This document shows positions 1 through 7,939 of a stretch of 64,000 bases of DNA, one piece after another. A model generated the notes under the pieces. The model searched no databases. It had not been told where the DNA came from and was given only the letters and a program-made list of their open reading frames with translations. The stretch is from Ponticaulis profundi (lineage in GTDB: Bacteria > Pseudomonadota > Alphaproteobacteria > Caulobacterales > Hyphomonadaceae), in the NCBI RefSeq assembly GCF_042659465.1, contig NZ_JBHSSW010000028.1:124001-188000 (forward strand), in the 5' to 3' direction. The position numbers were made by a program, and so were the translations under genes. The stretch's first letter is position 1; every line of letters begins with the position of its first letter.

Positions 1-671
1 AGCAGGTGATAAGTTGCTGGCGTGTGTGGACAGTTCACTGAAATGAAGTCCATGCGCGACAGCATCTGATCCAGGCTGTCCCAATAGGTTGCTTCAAGCG
101 CTGATTCGATATTCGGGCTGACCGGCTTTCGATTGTGATAGTGAATTTGCATGCCGAAGGCTTTTGCCCGGCGCGCGACAGCCTGCCCAATTCGACCCAT
201 GCCAATAATGCCGAGCCGTTTTCCGGAAATGCGTCGGCCCATCATCCAGGTGGGGGTCCAGCCCGTGAACTCGTCATTCTCGATGGCCTTGACGCCTTCA
301 ATCAGGCGACGCGGGACTGCCAACAGGAGGGCCATGGTGATATCGGCAGTATCGTCGGTGAGCACCCCTGGTGTATTGGTTACCGTGATGCCGCGCTGCG
401 TAGCAGATTGCAGGTCGATATTGTCAAAGCCCGCACCGAATTGGGCAATGAGGCGGAGATTATCACCGGCACGTGCGAGAACGCGGCCATCAAGCTTGTC
501 TGTCACGGTCGGCACGAGAATATCAGCGCGGGCAACTGCGTCCGCCAGAGCGTCCTGAGACATCGGCTCGTCAGTGAGGTTTAACTCAGCATCAAAGAGT
601 TCCTTCAAGCGAAGTTCTACGACGCCTGGCAGGCGCCGCGTAACGATGACTTTGAGTTTCTGAGAGCTCAT
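1..671 (-). CDS. D-2-hydroxyacid dehydrogenase (glyoxylate/hydroxypyruvate reductase-like), 3' part missing
   Basis: The gene starts with ATG at 671 and runs off the left edge, so 223 N-terminal residues are visible. It encodes an NAD(P)-dependent oxidoreductase that interconverts 2-keto acids and D-2-hydroxy acids, probably glyoxylate/hydroxypyruvate type. Residues 1-100 form the first half of the substrate domain and include the family motif QFGAGFDNID at 77-86. The nucleotide-binding Rossmann motif LGIIGMGRIGQAVARR lies at 153-168 (GxGxxG = G157, G159, G162). The catalytic Arg, Glu and His lie beyond the edge and cannot be checked. It is divergent from the SH3-domain gene, with a 154-base intergenic region. 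The family is clear; the exact substrate is not. Confidence 0.9.
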   Translation of the reverse strand, partial: MSSQKLKVIVTRRLPGVVELRLKELFDAELNLTDEPMSQDALADAVARADILVPTVTDKLDGRVLARAGDNLRLIAQFGAGFDNIDLQSATQRGITVTNTPGVLTDDTADITMALLLAVPRRLIEGVKAIENDEFTGWTPTWMMGRRISGKRLGIIGMGRIGQAVARRAKAFGMQIHYHNRKPVSPNIESALEATYWDSLDQMLSRMDFISVNCPHTPATYHL

Positions 672-825
672 CGTGTCCCTATCCTGATCTTTTTCTTATC
701 CCTAGCAAAACAGGTCGCTTAGGCCAATCTGCAAGAGAAATTGAAATTTAATCGCCTGTGTTTACGACCGATTCACCTAAATCGGCAAAATTTTCCAGAT
801 CAAATTAACCCTGGGACATGTAAAC

Positions 826-1416
826 ATGAAAATAGTCGTCGCGGCGATTGTTATGGCGCTCGGATCCTTCACCTTCTCGGCGTTCGGCCAGACAGCGAAG
901 GTGGAACAGAGTTCTGCTGTTTCCGGTATGACTGTGCGCATTAGCGCCTTTTCTGGCAAGCCTGTTCCTCGCTTTGAATCTCTGAAATATGCGGCTGTTC
1001 ATGGCCGGACCGGACCAAGCCTCGAATATCCGATTGCATGGCGCTATGAGCGTCAGGGGTTGCCGGTCATGGTGGTTAAGGAATCGCGCGATTGGCGTAT
1101 GGTGCGCGATCCATCCGGCGATGAAGTCTGGATGCATGCGCGCACGCTCGGCGGCCAGCCGAGTGTTCTGATCTTTGGCGATGCGGCGGTTGACCTGAAG
1201 AGTCACCCGAAGGCCAATTCCCGCGTGATTGCACGCATGGAGCCTGGTAACGTTGCAACGCTCATCGGTTGTGAAGGTGCGTTCTGCCAGGTTTATGTTC
1301 AGCATCGCAAAGGCTGGGCGGCAAAATCGCAGCTTTGGGGTGCGCCAGGAACATCTGCGCAACCAGTGGAACGGCAACTGGCACGTTTGTCAGCCCCTAC
1401 TATTGAGTCTGACTAA
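826..1416 (+). CDS. Exported SH3-like domain protein
   Basis: This is a 196-residue protein. Residues 1-21 look like a Sec signal peptide ending at a cleavage site near FG-QT. The mature part resembles the bacterial SH3 (SH3_4/COG3807) family: a first SH3-like unit around residues 52-110 (AAVHGRTGPSLEYPIAWRYE, then DWRMVRDPSGDEVWMH) and a second, weaker unit around 118-172 (VDLKSHPKANSRVIARMEPG, then GWAAKSQLWG). Such proteins are periplasmic and may bind cell-wall peptides; the true ligand is unknown. It precedes fabA by 53 bases on the same strand, so they may be cotranscribed. The Shine-Dalgarno match is weak (GGGA about 10 bases upstream). Confidence 0.8.
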   Translation: MKIVVAAIVMALGSFTFSAFGQTAKVEQSSAVSGMTVRISAFSGKPVPRFESLKYAAVHGRTGPSLEYPIAWRYERQGLPVMVVKESRDWRMVRDPSGDEVWMHARTLGGQPSVLIFGDAAVDLKSHPKANSRVIARMEPGNVATLIGCEGAFCQVYVQHRKGWAAKSQLWGAPGTSAQPVERQLARLSAPTIESD

Positions 1417-1469
1417 GGCCTCTGCTACGGCCAATCCACACTAAAATAGTGCGATGAAGGATCATATTC

Positions 1470-2000
1470 TTGGCCGAGACATTCACACCACAGTCGTCGT
1501 ATAACCGCGAAGAATTGATCGAGAGCGGTCGCAACAGTCTGTTTGGCGAAGGCAATGCACAATTGCCTGCTCCGCCAATGCTTATGATGGACCGCATCAC
1601 GGAAATCACCCTCGATGGTGGTACGAAGGGCAAAGGCAATATGGTTGCCGAGCTCGATATTGATCCATCGCTCTGGTTTTTTCAGTGCCACTTCATCGGC
1701 GACCCGGTTATGCCGGGCTGTCTGGGGCTTGATGCAATGTGGCAGTGCGTCGGCTTCTGGCTTGGCTGGAGCGGTTCGCCCGGCAAAGGTCGCGCCTTGG
1801 GTGTTGGTGAGGTGAAGTTCACCGGACAGGTGACGCCCGATGTCAAAACCGTGCGCTATGAAATCGATATCAAACGCGCCATGCGTGGGCGGCTGGTGCT
1901 CGGTATTGCGGATGGCAATCTCTATGCCGATGACAAGCTGATCTACACAGCAAAAGACATGCGGGTTGGTCTGTTCCGCCCGGAAGAAATGGCTAAGTGA
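1470..2000 (+). CDS. fabA: 3-hydroxydecanoyl-ACP dehydratase/isomerase FabA
   Basis: FabA dehydrates 3-hydroxydecanoyl-ACP and isomerises trans-2- to cis-3-decenoyl-ACP, the branch point for anaerobic-type unsaturated fatty acid synthesis. The 176-residue protein matches the usual FabA length. The active-site segment CHFIGDPVMPGCLGLDAMWQ is at 73-92, giving catalytic H74 and D88 (H70/D84 in E. coli). The start is a TTG: no ATG lies in frame near the expected N-terminus, and AAGGA at 1456-1460 is well spaced. The queE-like gene begins 6 bases after the stop, suggesting translational coupling. The usual partner fabB is not adjacent, and fabI lies 1.7 kb downstream. Confidence 0.95.
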   Translation: MAETFTPQSSYNREELIESGRNSLFGEGNAQLPAPPMLMMDRITEITLDGGTKGKGNMVAELDIDPSLWFFQCHFIGDPVMPGCLGLDAMWQCVGFWLGWSGSPGKGRALGVGEVKFTGQVTPDVKTVRYEIDIKRAMRGRLVLGIADGNLYADDKLIYTAKDMRVGLFRPEEMAK

Positions 2001-2006
2001 GTCTGA

Positions 2007-2762
2007 ATGACGGATTCGGTTCTCAGGCTGGCAGTGGATGATCGCGGCGAGCCTGAGATTTTTCACTCCATTCAGGGGGAAGGGGCGAGCCTTGGGGCGC
2101 CCCGTGTTTTTATTCGGCTCTCGGGTTGCAACCTGCACTGCAAATGGTGCGACACAGCCTATACTTGGAATTTCAACGGCACGCCGTTCGAGCACGAAGA
2201 TCAGATCAAGTTCGATCGCGCCGAGGAGATGCTGACGCAAACGATTGATGCGGTCGTTTCGCGCGTCGCGCCACTCAATCCATCGGGAATTGTTTTGACG
2301 GGCGGAGAGCCGCTACAGCAACAGGCGAAACTGCCTGCGCTGATTGACGCTATCAAATCCGAATGCGGCCCGGTTTGGACTGAAATCGAAACCAATGGCT
2401 CGATCCGACCAACAGACGAGCTGATCGCTCGTGTAAACCAATTTAATGTCTCGCCCAAGTTGGCCCATTCAGGCAATGATCTGAAAATAGCTCAACGGGC
2501 AGATGTGCTGGCGCGATTTGCTGAGCTTCCGGCAAGCTGGTTCAAATTCGTCATTGAAAACGAGCAGGACCTCGCCGAAGTGACGACGCTCGTCAGGACA
2601 TACCGGATTCCAGCCGATCGCGTGTTTTTGATGCCGCTGGGGCGCGACCCGGAAACGATACGCGCACGCAGCAAATGGCTGTCTGATATCTGTGTGAAGA
2701 TGGGGTATCGGTTCACAGACCGGCTTCACATCCATCTTTTCGGCGATACGCGCGGGACGTGA
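2007..2762 (+). CDS. queE: 7-carboxy-7-deazaguanine synthase (radical SAM, QueE-like)
   Basis: QueE is a radical-SAM enzyme that contracts the ring of 6-carboxytetrahydropterin to 7-carboxy-7-deazaguanine in queuosine/7-deazaguanine synthesis. The 251-residue protein has the QueE leader motif FHSIQGEG (19-26) followed by the iron-sulfur motif CNLHCKWC (41-48; C-x3-C-x2-C, cluster ligands C41, C45, C48). The SAM-binding segment LTGGEPLQQ lies further on. No queC, queD or queF is visible in the window, so the pathway partners must be elsewhere. It sits 6 bases after fabA and may share its transcript, although the two functions are unrelated. NrdG-like activases are the alternative, but the IQGEG leader and length favour QueE. 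Confidence 0.88.
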   Translation: MTDSVLRLAVDDRGEPEIFHSIQGEGASLGAPRVFIRLSGCNLHCKWCDTAYTWNFNGTPFEHEDQIKFDRAEEMLTQTIDAVVSRVAPLNPSGIVLTGGEPLQQQAKLPALIDAIKSECGPVWTEIETNGSIRPTDELIARVNQFNVSPKLAHSGNDLKIAQRADVLARFAELPASWFKFVIENEQDLAEVTTLVRTYRIPADRVFLMPLGRDPETIRARSKWLSDICVKMGYRFTDRLHIHLFGDTRGT

Positions 2763-2862
2763 CTTTACGCTACGATATTGATCCAGGTTAAATTTACGCC
2801 GTTCGTCAGGGTGTTTTTTCGGCCTAACTCATGATAGCGTTCAAAGAAAATCGCGTCTGAAA

Positions 2863-3591
2863 ATGGATATCGAGCAATACATTCTCAATTTGAGTGAGAT
2901 GACCAGCAAGGAAGAACTGGTCGGGTATTTCACGGAACAATCGACCGCACTGGGGGCTGGTGCTGTTGGTGGGTATCCATTGATTTATGGTGAAACCCGC
3001 GAGGACAGTGGCTGGCAGCCCTATGTCACCACGTTTCCGAAAAAGATACGGGATTTTTATCGCGAGTTTGCCGCCATGGATGATCCTTTCATGGAAGCGG
3101 CACTGGTCAAGGGAAGCCCGGTCCAATACTCGCGGGTCCGTGATCAGATGCGCTGGAATGATGTTCAGATCCGATTCTTCAATATGCTGGAAGAGGTCGG
3201 CTTGCGGGATGGCGTTGGCACGCCTGTCTGTCCGAAGCCTGGCGTTGTTGCTTATTTCGTGATCGCTTTTCCCGATGTGCGCCCAGAAATGAGTTGGCCG
3301 GAACTTCGAAAAATATACCTGTATTTCAATGAGTTTTTCATTCGCTACTGGAAACTCTCTGAAAGTGACCGTGTTCGGGTTTCCATGCGCGAACGTCAGA
3401 TTCTGGTCGGAATCATGAAGGGCAAATCAAAAGCCGAGATCAGTGAAACACTGGGGCTGTCAGCGCATACGATTGATACTTATACCCGCCGCTGCTTTGA
3501 AAAGCTGAAGGTGAAAAACCGCACGGAAGCAGCCGTGAAGGCTTTCGGACTGGGGCTTGCCTATTCTGACAGCCGGATCGACGAAGGTTAA
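2863..3591 (+). CDS. LuxR-type regulator (autoinducer-binding plus HTH), LuxR solo
   Basis: This 242-residue protein has an N-terminal autoinducer-binding-like domain (about residues 15-165) and a C-terminal LuxR/FixJ helix-turn-helix (about 172-236: RERQILVGIMKGKSKAEI, then LSAHTIDTYTRR). The N-domain keeps the Asp-Pro pair (AAMDDPF) and a glycine in the DGVGTPV segment, as in TraR/LuxR. The tryptophan usually found after the strand that follows Asp-Pro appears to be tyrosine (SPVQYSR). Acyl-homoserine-lactone binding is therefore possible but unproven. No luxI synthase gene is nearby, so it is a solo. It lies between queE and fabI on the same strand; its ligand and targets are unknown. Confidence 0.85.
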   Translation: MDIEQYILNLSEMTSKEELVGYFTEQSTALGAGAVGGYPLIYGETREDSGWQPYVTTFPKKIRDFYREFAAMDDPFMEAALVKGSPVQYSRVRDQMRWNDVQIRFFNMLEEVGLRDGVGTPVCPKPGVVAYFVIAFPDVRPEMSWPELRKIYLYFNEFFIRYWKLSESDRVRVSMRERQILVGIMKGKSKAEISETLGLSAHTIDTYTRRCFEKLKVKNRTEAAVKAFGLGLAYSDSRIDEG

Positions 3592-3711
3592 GCTGCCGGT
3601 TTTCGGTCTAATCCATGGTCATCGCTGGAGTTGATTCTCTCACCCTGTCAGCTTGACGGGTCCTTAGCGACAGCATAGCGAATGTTCCAGACCACTTTTG
3701 AGGAGGATCCC

Positions 3712-4524
3712 ATGGCAGATTGGATTATGCCGGAAGGTAATTTAATGGCTGGAAAGCGCGGCGTCGTGATGGGCGTAGCGAACCAGAACTCGATCGCATG
3801 GGGCATTTCTCAACAACTTGCCGCTCAGGGCGCTGAAATCGCTTTCACCTATCAGGGAGAATCGCTTGAGCGCCGGGTCCGCCCTCTGGTCGAATCTATC
3901 GGCATGGATACGATGATCCCGGCTGACGTAACCGATGACGCCTCTATGGACGCAGCGTTCGCAGCCATCAAGGAGAAGTGGGGCACGATCGACTTTCTGG
4001 TTCACTCGATCGCTTTTGCCGGTAAGGAAGAGCTGCAGGGATCCATGGTTGCTAACACCACGCGTGAAGGTTTCCGTCGCGCGATGGATATTTCCGTCTT
4101 CTCTTTCATCGATAGCGCACGCCGTGCATCCGAGCTGATGCCAGATGGTGGCTCGATGATCTGTATGACCTATCTCGGCGCTGAACGCGTCATCCCGTCT
4201 TACAATGTCATGGGCGTTGCAAAGGCCGCGCTCGAAGCATCGACGCGCTACGCGGCTCGCGACCTCGGTCCGCAAGGCATTCGCGTTAACGCGATCTCTG
4301 CGGGTGCGATGCGCACACTTTCGCTCGCTGGTATCAAGGGTAGCAAGTCTCTCATGAGCACAGGCAAGGACATGTCACTGCTGAAAGAGAATACGCGCAT
4401 GGAAGGCGTTGCAGGTTCGGCTCTTTATCTCCTTTCAGACCTTGGGCATTCTGTGACAGGTGAAGTGCTTCACGTCGATGCAGGCTTCCATGTCGTCGGC
4501 GTTCCTGAACCTTCTGAAGAATAA
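3712..4524 (+). CDS. fabI: Enoyl-ACP reductase (NADH), FabI
   Basis: FabI reduces trans-2-enoyl-ACP with NADH, the last step of each fatty-acid elongation cycle, and is the triclosan target in many bacteria. The 270-residue SDR-fold protein has the cofactor segment GVANQNSIAWGI near residue 21, Y154 in MTYLGAE and the catalytic Tyr-x6-Lys Y164/K171 in YNVMGVAK, all typical of FabI rather than FabG. I chose the ATG at 3712 because a strong AGGAGG (3701-3706) sits 5 bases upstream; an upstream in-frame ATG at 3682 has no such site. It is preceded by the LuxR solo and followed after 23 bases by a GFA-family gene. Confidence 0.96.
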   Translation: MADWIMPEGNLMAGKRGVVMGVANQNSIAWGISQQLAAQGAEIAFTYQGESLERRVRPLVESIGMDTMIPADVTDDASMDAAFAAIKEKWGTIDFLVHSIAFAGKEELQGSMVANTTREGFRRAMDISVFSFIDSARRASELMPDGGSMICMTYLGAERVIPSYNVMGVAKAALEASTRYAARDLGPQGIRVNAISAGAMRTLSLAGIKGSKSLMSTGKDMSLLKENTRMEGVAGSALYLLSDLGHSVTGEVLHVDAGFHVVGVPEPSEE

Positions 4525-4547
4525 TCTGAAAGAACACGGGTGATCGA

Positions 4548-4970
4548 ATGTCCAAAGCGTTTACGGCCAGATGTGAATGCGGCGGACTAAAGGTCATTTG
4601 CAAAAGTACGCCGGACAGTCTTGTTCAGTGTCATTGTTCCGATTGCAAAGCCCGAACGGGCAGTCCGTTCGGGCTCGGGGCTTATTTTCAGGCCGGTCAG
4701 TTCGAAATACATGGCGTTTCCAAACGCTTTGTTCGAAAGGCCTCGTCGGGAGCTGACTTCACACAGTTTTTCTGCCCAGCCTGTGGGACGACCCTATTCT
4801 GGAAAACAGCGCGGCACCCTGATGGCCTTGGGGTCGCAGCAGGCAATTTTCTGGATTTGCCGGAGACGACACCGTCTCGTTCTGTATTCGACGATGACCG
4901 TTGTGCATGGCTTGCGCCGTTGAATGTCCCGACCTTCAGAAAGGGACGCGATTCAGAACGTTTGCAATAA
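4548..4970 (+). CDS. GFA/CENP-V-fold zinc protein
   Basis: The 140-residue protein belongs to the GFA (glutathione-dependent formaldehyde-activating enzyme-like) family. Its zinc-binding cysteines are all visible: CEC at 9-11, CHCSDC at 28-33 and CPAC at 76-79. Most members are not demonstrated formaldehyde enzymes, so only the fold and zinc binding are claimed. It begins 23 bases after fabI and could be its last cotranscribed gene. The C-terminal residues (FRKGRDSERLQ) are charged and probably flexible. Confidence 0.85.
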   Translation: MSKAFTARCECGGLKVICKSTPDSLVQCHCSDCKARTGSPFGLGAYFQAGQFEIHGVSKRFVRKASSGADFTQFFCPACGTTLFWKTARHPDGLGVAAGNFLDLPETTPSRSVFDDDRCAWLAPLNVPTFRKGRDSERLQ

Positions 4971-5064
4971 GTCCGGCAATCGCGGAACACGCGGACAGGG
5001 AAGCTGACTTGACGAAATATCGAAAAGCAATAACGTCTTATCGATATAAGGAAAGTTCAGTTTC

Positions 5065-5928
5065 ATGCGCGGCGCTATTCAACAAAAAATTGTAACTGCG
5101 TCTTCTCTGGCGGTCTTCTGGCTGGTCGTCGGTGCTGTTCCCGCCGTTGCTGAAAATCTGGCGTTTGAACCAGATGCACCGGTTTTACTGCACATCTTCG
5201 CTTTCATACTTCTGTACGGGCACATATTGGGCGGCGCTGTTGGTCTGTTGAGCGGTGTCGTGGCGATCGCATCTCCAAAGGGTAAGCCCGTGCACCGCAT
5301 TGCCGGCACCACATTTTTCGTATCCATGTTTATTGCCTATTTGATCGGTGCTGGCGTGGCGCCATTTCTGAATGAAGGCCAAAGGCCGAACTTTGTTGCT
5401 GGCGTAATGGCGCTTTATCTGCTCGTCACATCGTGGTTGGCGGCGAAGCGTCCCAATCCCGCGGTGGGATGGATCGAATACGTTGGGCTTATCACATCCT
5501 TGTTTATTCTGTCGGCGGGTGCGCTGTTCATGTATCAGGGTAGCCGGCATCCCACCGGCACCGTCGATGGGTCGCCGTCAGAAGCCTTTTTGCTCTTCCT
5601 CATTGTTGGCGTGTTTGCCGCTATTGGTGATCTGCATGTCATTATTCGAAAAAAGCTCGTCGGGGTGATGCGTATTTCACGTCACCTCTGGCGTATGTGC
5701 ATGTCGCTATTCATCGCAGCGGGCTCGTTTTTTCTTGGTCAGCAACAAGCGCTTCCGGAATTTATGGTTGGAACGTTCTGGCAATTTGGTCCGGTGCTGT
5801 TTCCGGTCGTCGCGCTCATAATCTGGCAGGTTTTGGTTCACTTGCCAAAAAAGCCCTCTATCGCTGCTAATCCTGCTCCCCTGCAGACTGAACCGGCTGT
5901 CGAACCATTGACGCCGCCGAGCGCATAA
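5065..5928 (+). CDS. DUF2306-like multi-pass membrane protein
   Basis: The 287-residue integral membrane protein has about seven hydrophobic segments. The first may be a signal anchor, and a short periplasmic stretch (ENLAFEPDAP) follows. Features seen in DUF2306-type proteins are LLYGHILGGAVGLLSGVVAI with a conserved His in a helix, and the loop SPKGKPVHRIAG. Function is unknown. AAGGAAAG at 5048-5055 supports the ATG at 5065. The proline-rich cytoplasmic tail after the last helix (about residues 258-287) lies inside a 91-base antisense overlap with the converging thiE-like gene, which is unusual. Confidence 0.7.
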   Translation: MRGAIQQKIVTASSLAVFWLVVGAVPAVAENLAFEPDAPVLLHIFAFILLYGHILGGAVGLLSGVVAIASPKGKPVHRIAGTTFFVSMFIAYLIGAGVAPFLNEGQRPNFVAGVMALYLLVTSWLAAKRPNPAVGWIEYVGLITSLFILSAGALFMYQGSRHPTGTVDGSPSEAFLLFLIVGVFAAIGDLHVIIRKKLVGVMRISRHLWRMCMSLFIAAGSFFLGQQQALPEFMVGTFWQFGPVLFPVVALIIWQVLVHLPKKPSIAANPAPLQTEPAVEPLTPPSA

Positions 5929-6446
5929 ACCAGCTTGTTGCTGGTTTGGATGAGACTGCGAAAACGGATCGGTCCCATCGCGCTCCCAGCGCTTGGGCTC
6001 TTGGAAGGGAAAACCACCGAAAACAAAACTGCATCACAGACGGCTTGTCTCATCCCGGCTGGGGAGTGAACGGATTGCGTCTGAAAAGTGAAACGTGTCC
6101 GCCAGCTACGGGCCTGATGGGCGAGGGCCTCTGGCCAGTGCACGCCGTCAGCTTGAGCGGCTATGGCGAGATGAGGATCATTGGAAATCAAAAGCGGTAT
6201 GCCGCGCTTGGTGCAGGCCTTGCGTAGCTTCGAGGCCAGTTCCATGCGATCGTCCTCGCCGAAATGCCGGTAGATGACACCTACACCGGGGGGGAGGGTC
6301 TCAATCAAGCTGGCAGGATCTGGCGTTCGCCCCGGATCTGTCAGAAAGAATCCGCCCGGCCAGGGGAATGGCATTTGACGGCTGGCTTCTCGCACGGCAG
6401 AAGCCATTCTACGTTTTAAGCCTTGCCCAGAAACGGAGAGCGGCAT
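5838..6446 (-). CDS. Thiamine-phosphate-synthase-like (TenI/ThiE superfamily) paralogue
   Basis: The 202-residue TIM-barrel protein is of the ThiE/TenI superfamily. Recognisable parts are FFLTDPGRTPDP near the N-terminus, LLISNDPHLAIAAQADGVHW (a divergent version of the ThiE INDRADLAAELAADGVHIG block) and the C-terminal phosphate loop YALGGVNGSTAGSVCRGAG. It lacks the canonical threonine-rich pyrophosphate segment seen in the true ThiE at 8386-9051, so it is probably a TenI-like or repurposed member. The start at 6446 is supported by AAAGG nine bases upstream; a longer in-frame extension to 6632 lies inside yggS and is rejected. It converges on, and overlaps, the DUF2306 gene by 91 bases. Confidence 0.75.
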   Translation of the reverse strand: MPLSVSGQGLKRRMASAVREASRQMPFPWPGGFFLTDPGRTPDPASLIETLPPGVGVIYRHFGEDDRMELASKLRKACTKRGIPLLISNDPHLAIAAQADGVHWPEALAHQARSWRTRFTFQTQSVHSPAGMRQAVCDAVLFSVVFPSKSPSAGSAMGPIRFRSLIQTSNKLVYALGGVNGSTAGSVCRGAGLAAIEGFFGK

Positions 6447-7114
6447 TGTCAGAGACCTTTCAGAGACATCTTGATGAGATAGAAGACCGTATTCTGAAAG
6501 CCTGTCAAAAGGCGGGGCGCTCTGAGCGCCCTGAACTTGTTGCTGTTTCCAAGCGCCAGTCCGAAGATCGCATAGAGGCTGCGCTCGCCTCCGGCGTGCG
6601 TATTTTCGGGGAGAACCGCGTTCAGGAGGCACAGGAGCGCTGGAGCGAACGACGAAGCGTCTATCCTGATCTCAAGCTGCGCCTGATCGGTCCGTTGCAA
6701 TCGAAGAAATCAGAAGATGCAGTCGCCCTTTTTGATACGATTGATGTGCTGGATCGCGAGAAACTTTGCCGGACACTGGCCGATGCCATTCAGAAGCTCG
6801 GTAAGGCGCCAGACATTCTCGTGCAGGTCAATACGGGCGAGGAGCCTCAGAAATCGGGCGTTCTTCCGAGTGAGCTAAGCGATTTCATTGATCGTGTTTG
6901 TCCGGATTACGATATTTCTCCTGTTGGGCTGATGTGTATTCCGCCGGCAGATGAGCCTGCCGGGCCACATTTTGCGTTGCTCGCGAGGCTTGCAGAACGA
7001 CATGGCCTGACGCAGCTTTCCATGGGAATGAGCGGTGATTTCGAAACGGCTATATTGTATGGCGCGACACATGTCCGTGTCGGCTCGGCCCTGTTCGGTG
7101 CCCGCGACAGCTAG
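6446..7114 (+). CDS. yggS: PLP homeostasis protein, YggS/PROSC family
   Basis: YggS-family proteins are single-domain pyridoxal-phosphate-binding TIM-barrel proteins that buffer cellular PLP. From a TTG start at 6446 the protein has 222 residues, the usual length, with ELVAVSKRQ (PLP lysine), IFGENRVQEAQ, RLIGPLQSKK and LSMGMSGDFETAI all in family positions. GGAG at 6435-6438 fits the TTG; an ATG at 6368 would add 26 atypical residues. The first base of this start codon is also the first base of the divergent thiE-like start, so each promoter must lie inside the other gene. It converges with the gene at 7116, leaving one base between stops. Confidence 0.92.
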   Translation: MSETFQRHLDEIEDRILKACQKAGRSERPELVAVSKRQSEDRIEAALASGVRIFGENRVQEAQERWSERRSVYPDLKLRLIGPLQSKKSEDAVALFDTIDVLDREKLCRTLADAIQKLGKAPDILVQVNTGEEPQKSGVLPSELSDFIDRVCPDYDISPVGLMCIPPADEPAGPHFALLARLAERHGLTQLSMGMSGDFETAILYGATHVRVGSALFGARDS

Positions 7115-7115
7115 A

Positions 7116-7874
7116 TTATTTGCACCCCGTTTTGGCATAAACGAAATCATCACCCTGTTTCAGCATCCAGCTCCAGTCATCACCATCTTCGACTTCACAC
7201 CAGATTTCGTCACCGAGCGAACGGTCAATGCAGCCCTGAACACGTAGGCATTTACCGGCTTCGACGTGACCGACCAGAGAGGATTCGCCGCCTGCCATAA
7301 AATGCAGGTTGAGGCTTTCCAGGGTGAAAACAGGTGGATGAAAGGCCGCCGATGCTGGCAGGCCAGTATCGTCCTCATCTGCGCAAAGCCGTGTGTCGGC
7401 ATATCGTATGCAGTCGTCGGAACCGGATGGTCGATTGTATAGTGAAGGGCGCTCGCTCAGCAATCTGTTGGGACGCTCCGGACGCGCTGTTCTGGGACTC
7501 AATGTTGCATCCGCTGAATGGTCGGTTGCGGGCTCTGGCCGGTGCAGTCTTATGAACTCATTCGTTTCCAATTGTCCGATATAACCGGCTTCCGCGCGAT
7601 ACACGAGCGTTAGAACAGATTCACCCTGACCGTTCAGAAAGCGTATCTTTTGCGTTTCTGGAATGATGTAGCGCCTGATAGGCGGCAGTCCGCATCTCGG
7701 TTCAACCATTTCGATGCGGCCTTCGCCGATCCGGTCGGCGTCTTCTGTCAGGCGAAGGCGGCACGTCCCTTGCGGGCTTTCGACGACCCAATGCTCGGTC
7801 AGCGCCGAATCAAGAGAAAGCGCAGTAAGTGGACAGAGCAACAACACCCCTAAGGCGAGGATCGAGTTTTTCAT
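7116..7874 (-). CDS. Exported protein with N-terminal Inh-like and C-terminal SH3-like regions
   Basis: The 252-residue protein starts with a Sec signal peptide (MKNSILALGVLLLCPLTALS). Residues about 27-110 read like the AprI/Inh beta-barrel pattern (HWVVESPQGTCRLRL, a second Cys in EPRCGLPP, then ETNEFIRLHR), known from periplasmic protease inhibitors and Omp19-type proteins. After a linker rich in Arg, Pro and Ser, residues about 195-252 look like an SH3-type segment (SSLVGHVEAGKCLRVQGC, then IWCEVEDGDDWSWM). Both assignments are by eye and tentative. CGGAG eight bases upstream supports the start. It may be a periplasmic binding or inhibitor protein; no partner is evident. Confidence 0.65.
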   Translation of the reverse strand: MKNSILALGVLLLCPLTALSLDSALTEHWVVESPQGTCRLRLTEDADRIGEGRIEMVEPRCGLPPIRRYIIPETQKIRFLNGQGESVLTLVYRAEAGYIGQLETNEFIRLHRPEPATDHSADATLSPRTARPERPNRLLSERPSLYNRPSGSDDCIRYADTRLCADEDDTGLPASAAFHPPVFTLESLNLHFMAGGESSLVGHVEAGKCLRVQGCIDRSLGDEIWCEVEDGDDWSWMLKQGDDFVYAKTGCK

Positions 7875-7939
7875 GACACGCTCCGGTTGTTAGCCTCATT
7901 CTGCGCGTTCGTTCGTTGAGCGTCAAATGCGGTTCAGGC

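Noticed and set aside
135..584. Plus-strand open frames opposite the partial dehydrogenase
   Set aside because: They are antisense to a gene with clear Rossmann and family motifs, and their translations show no recognisable domain.
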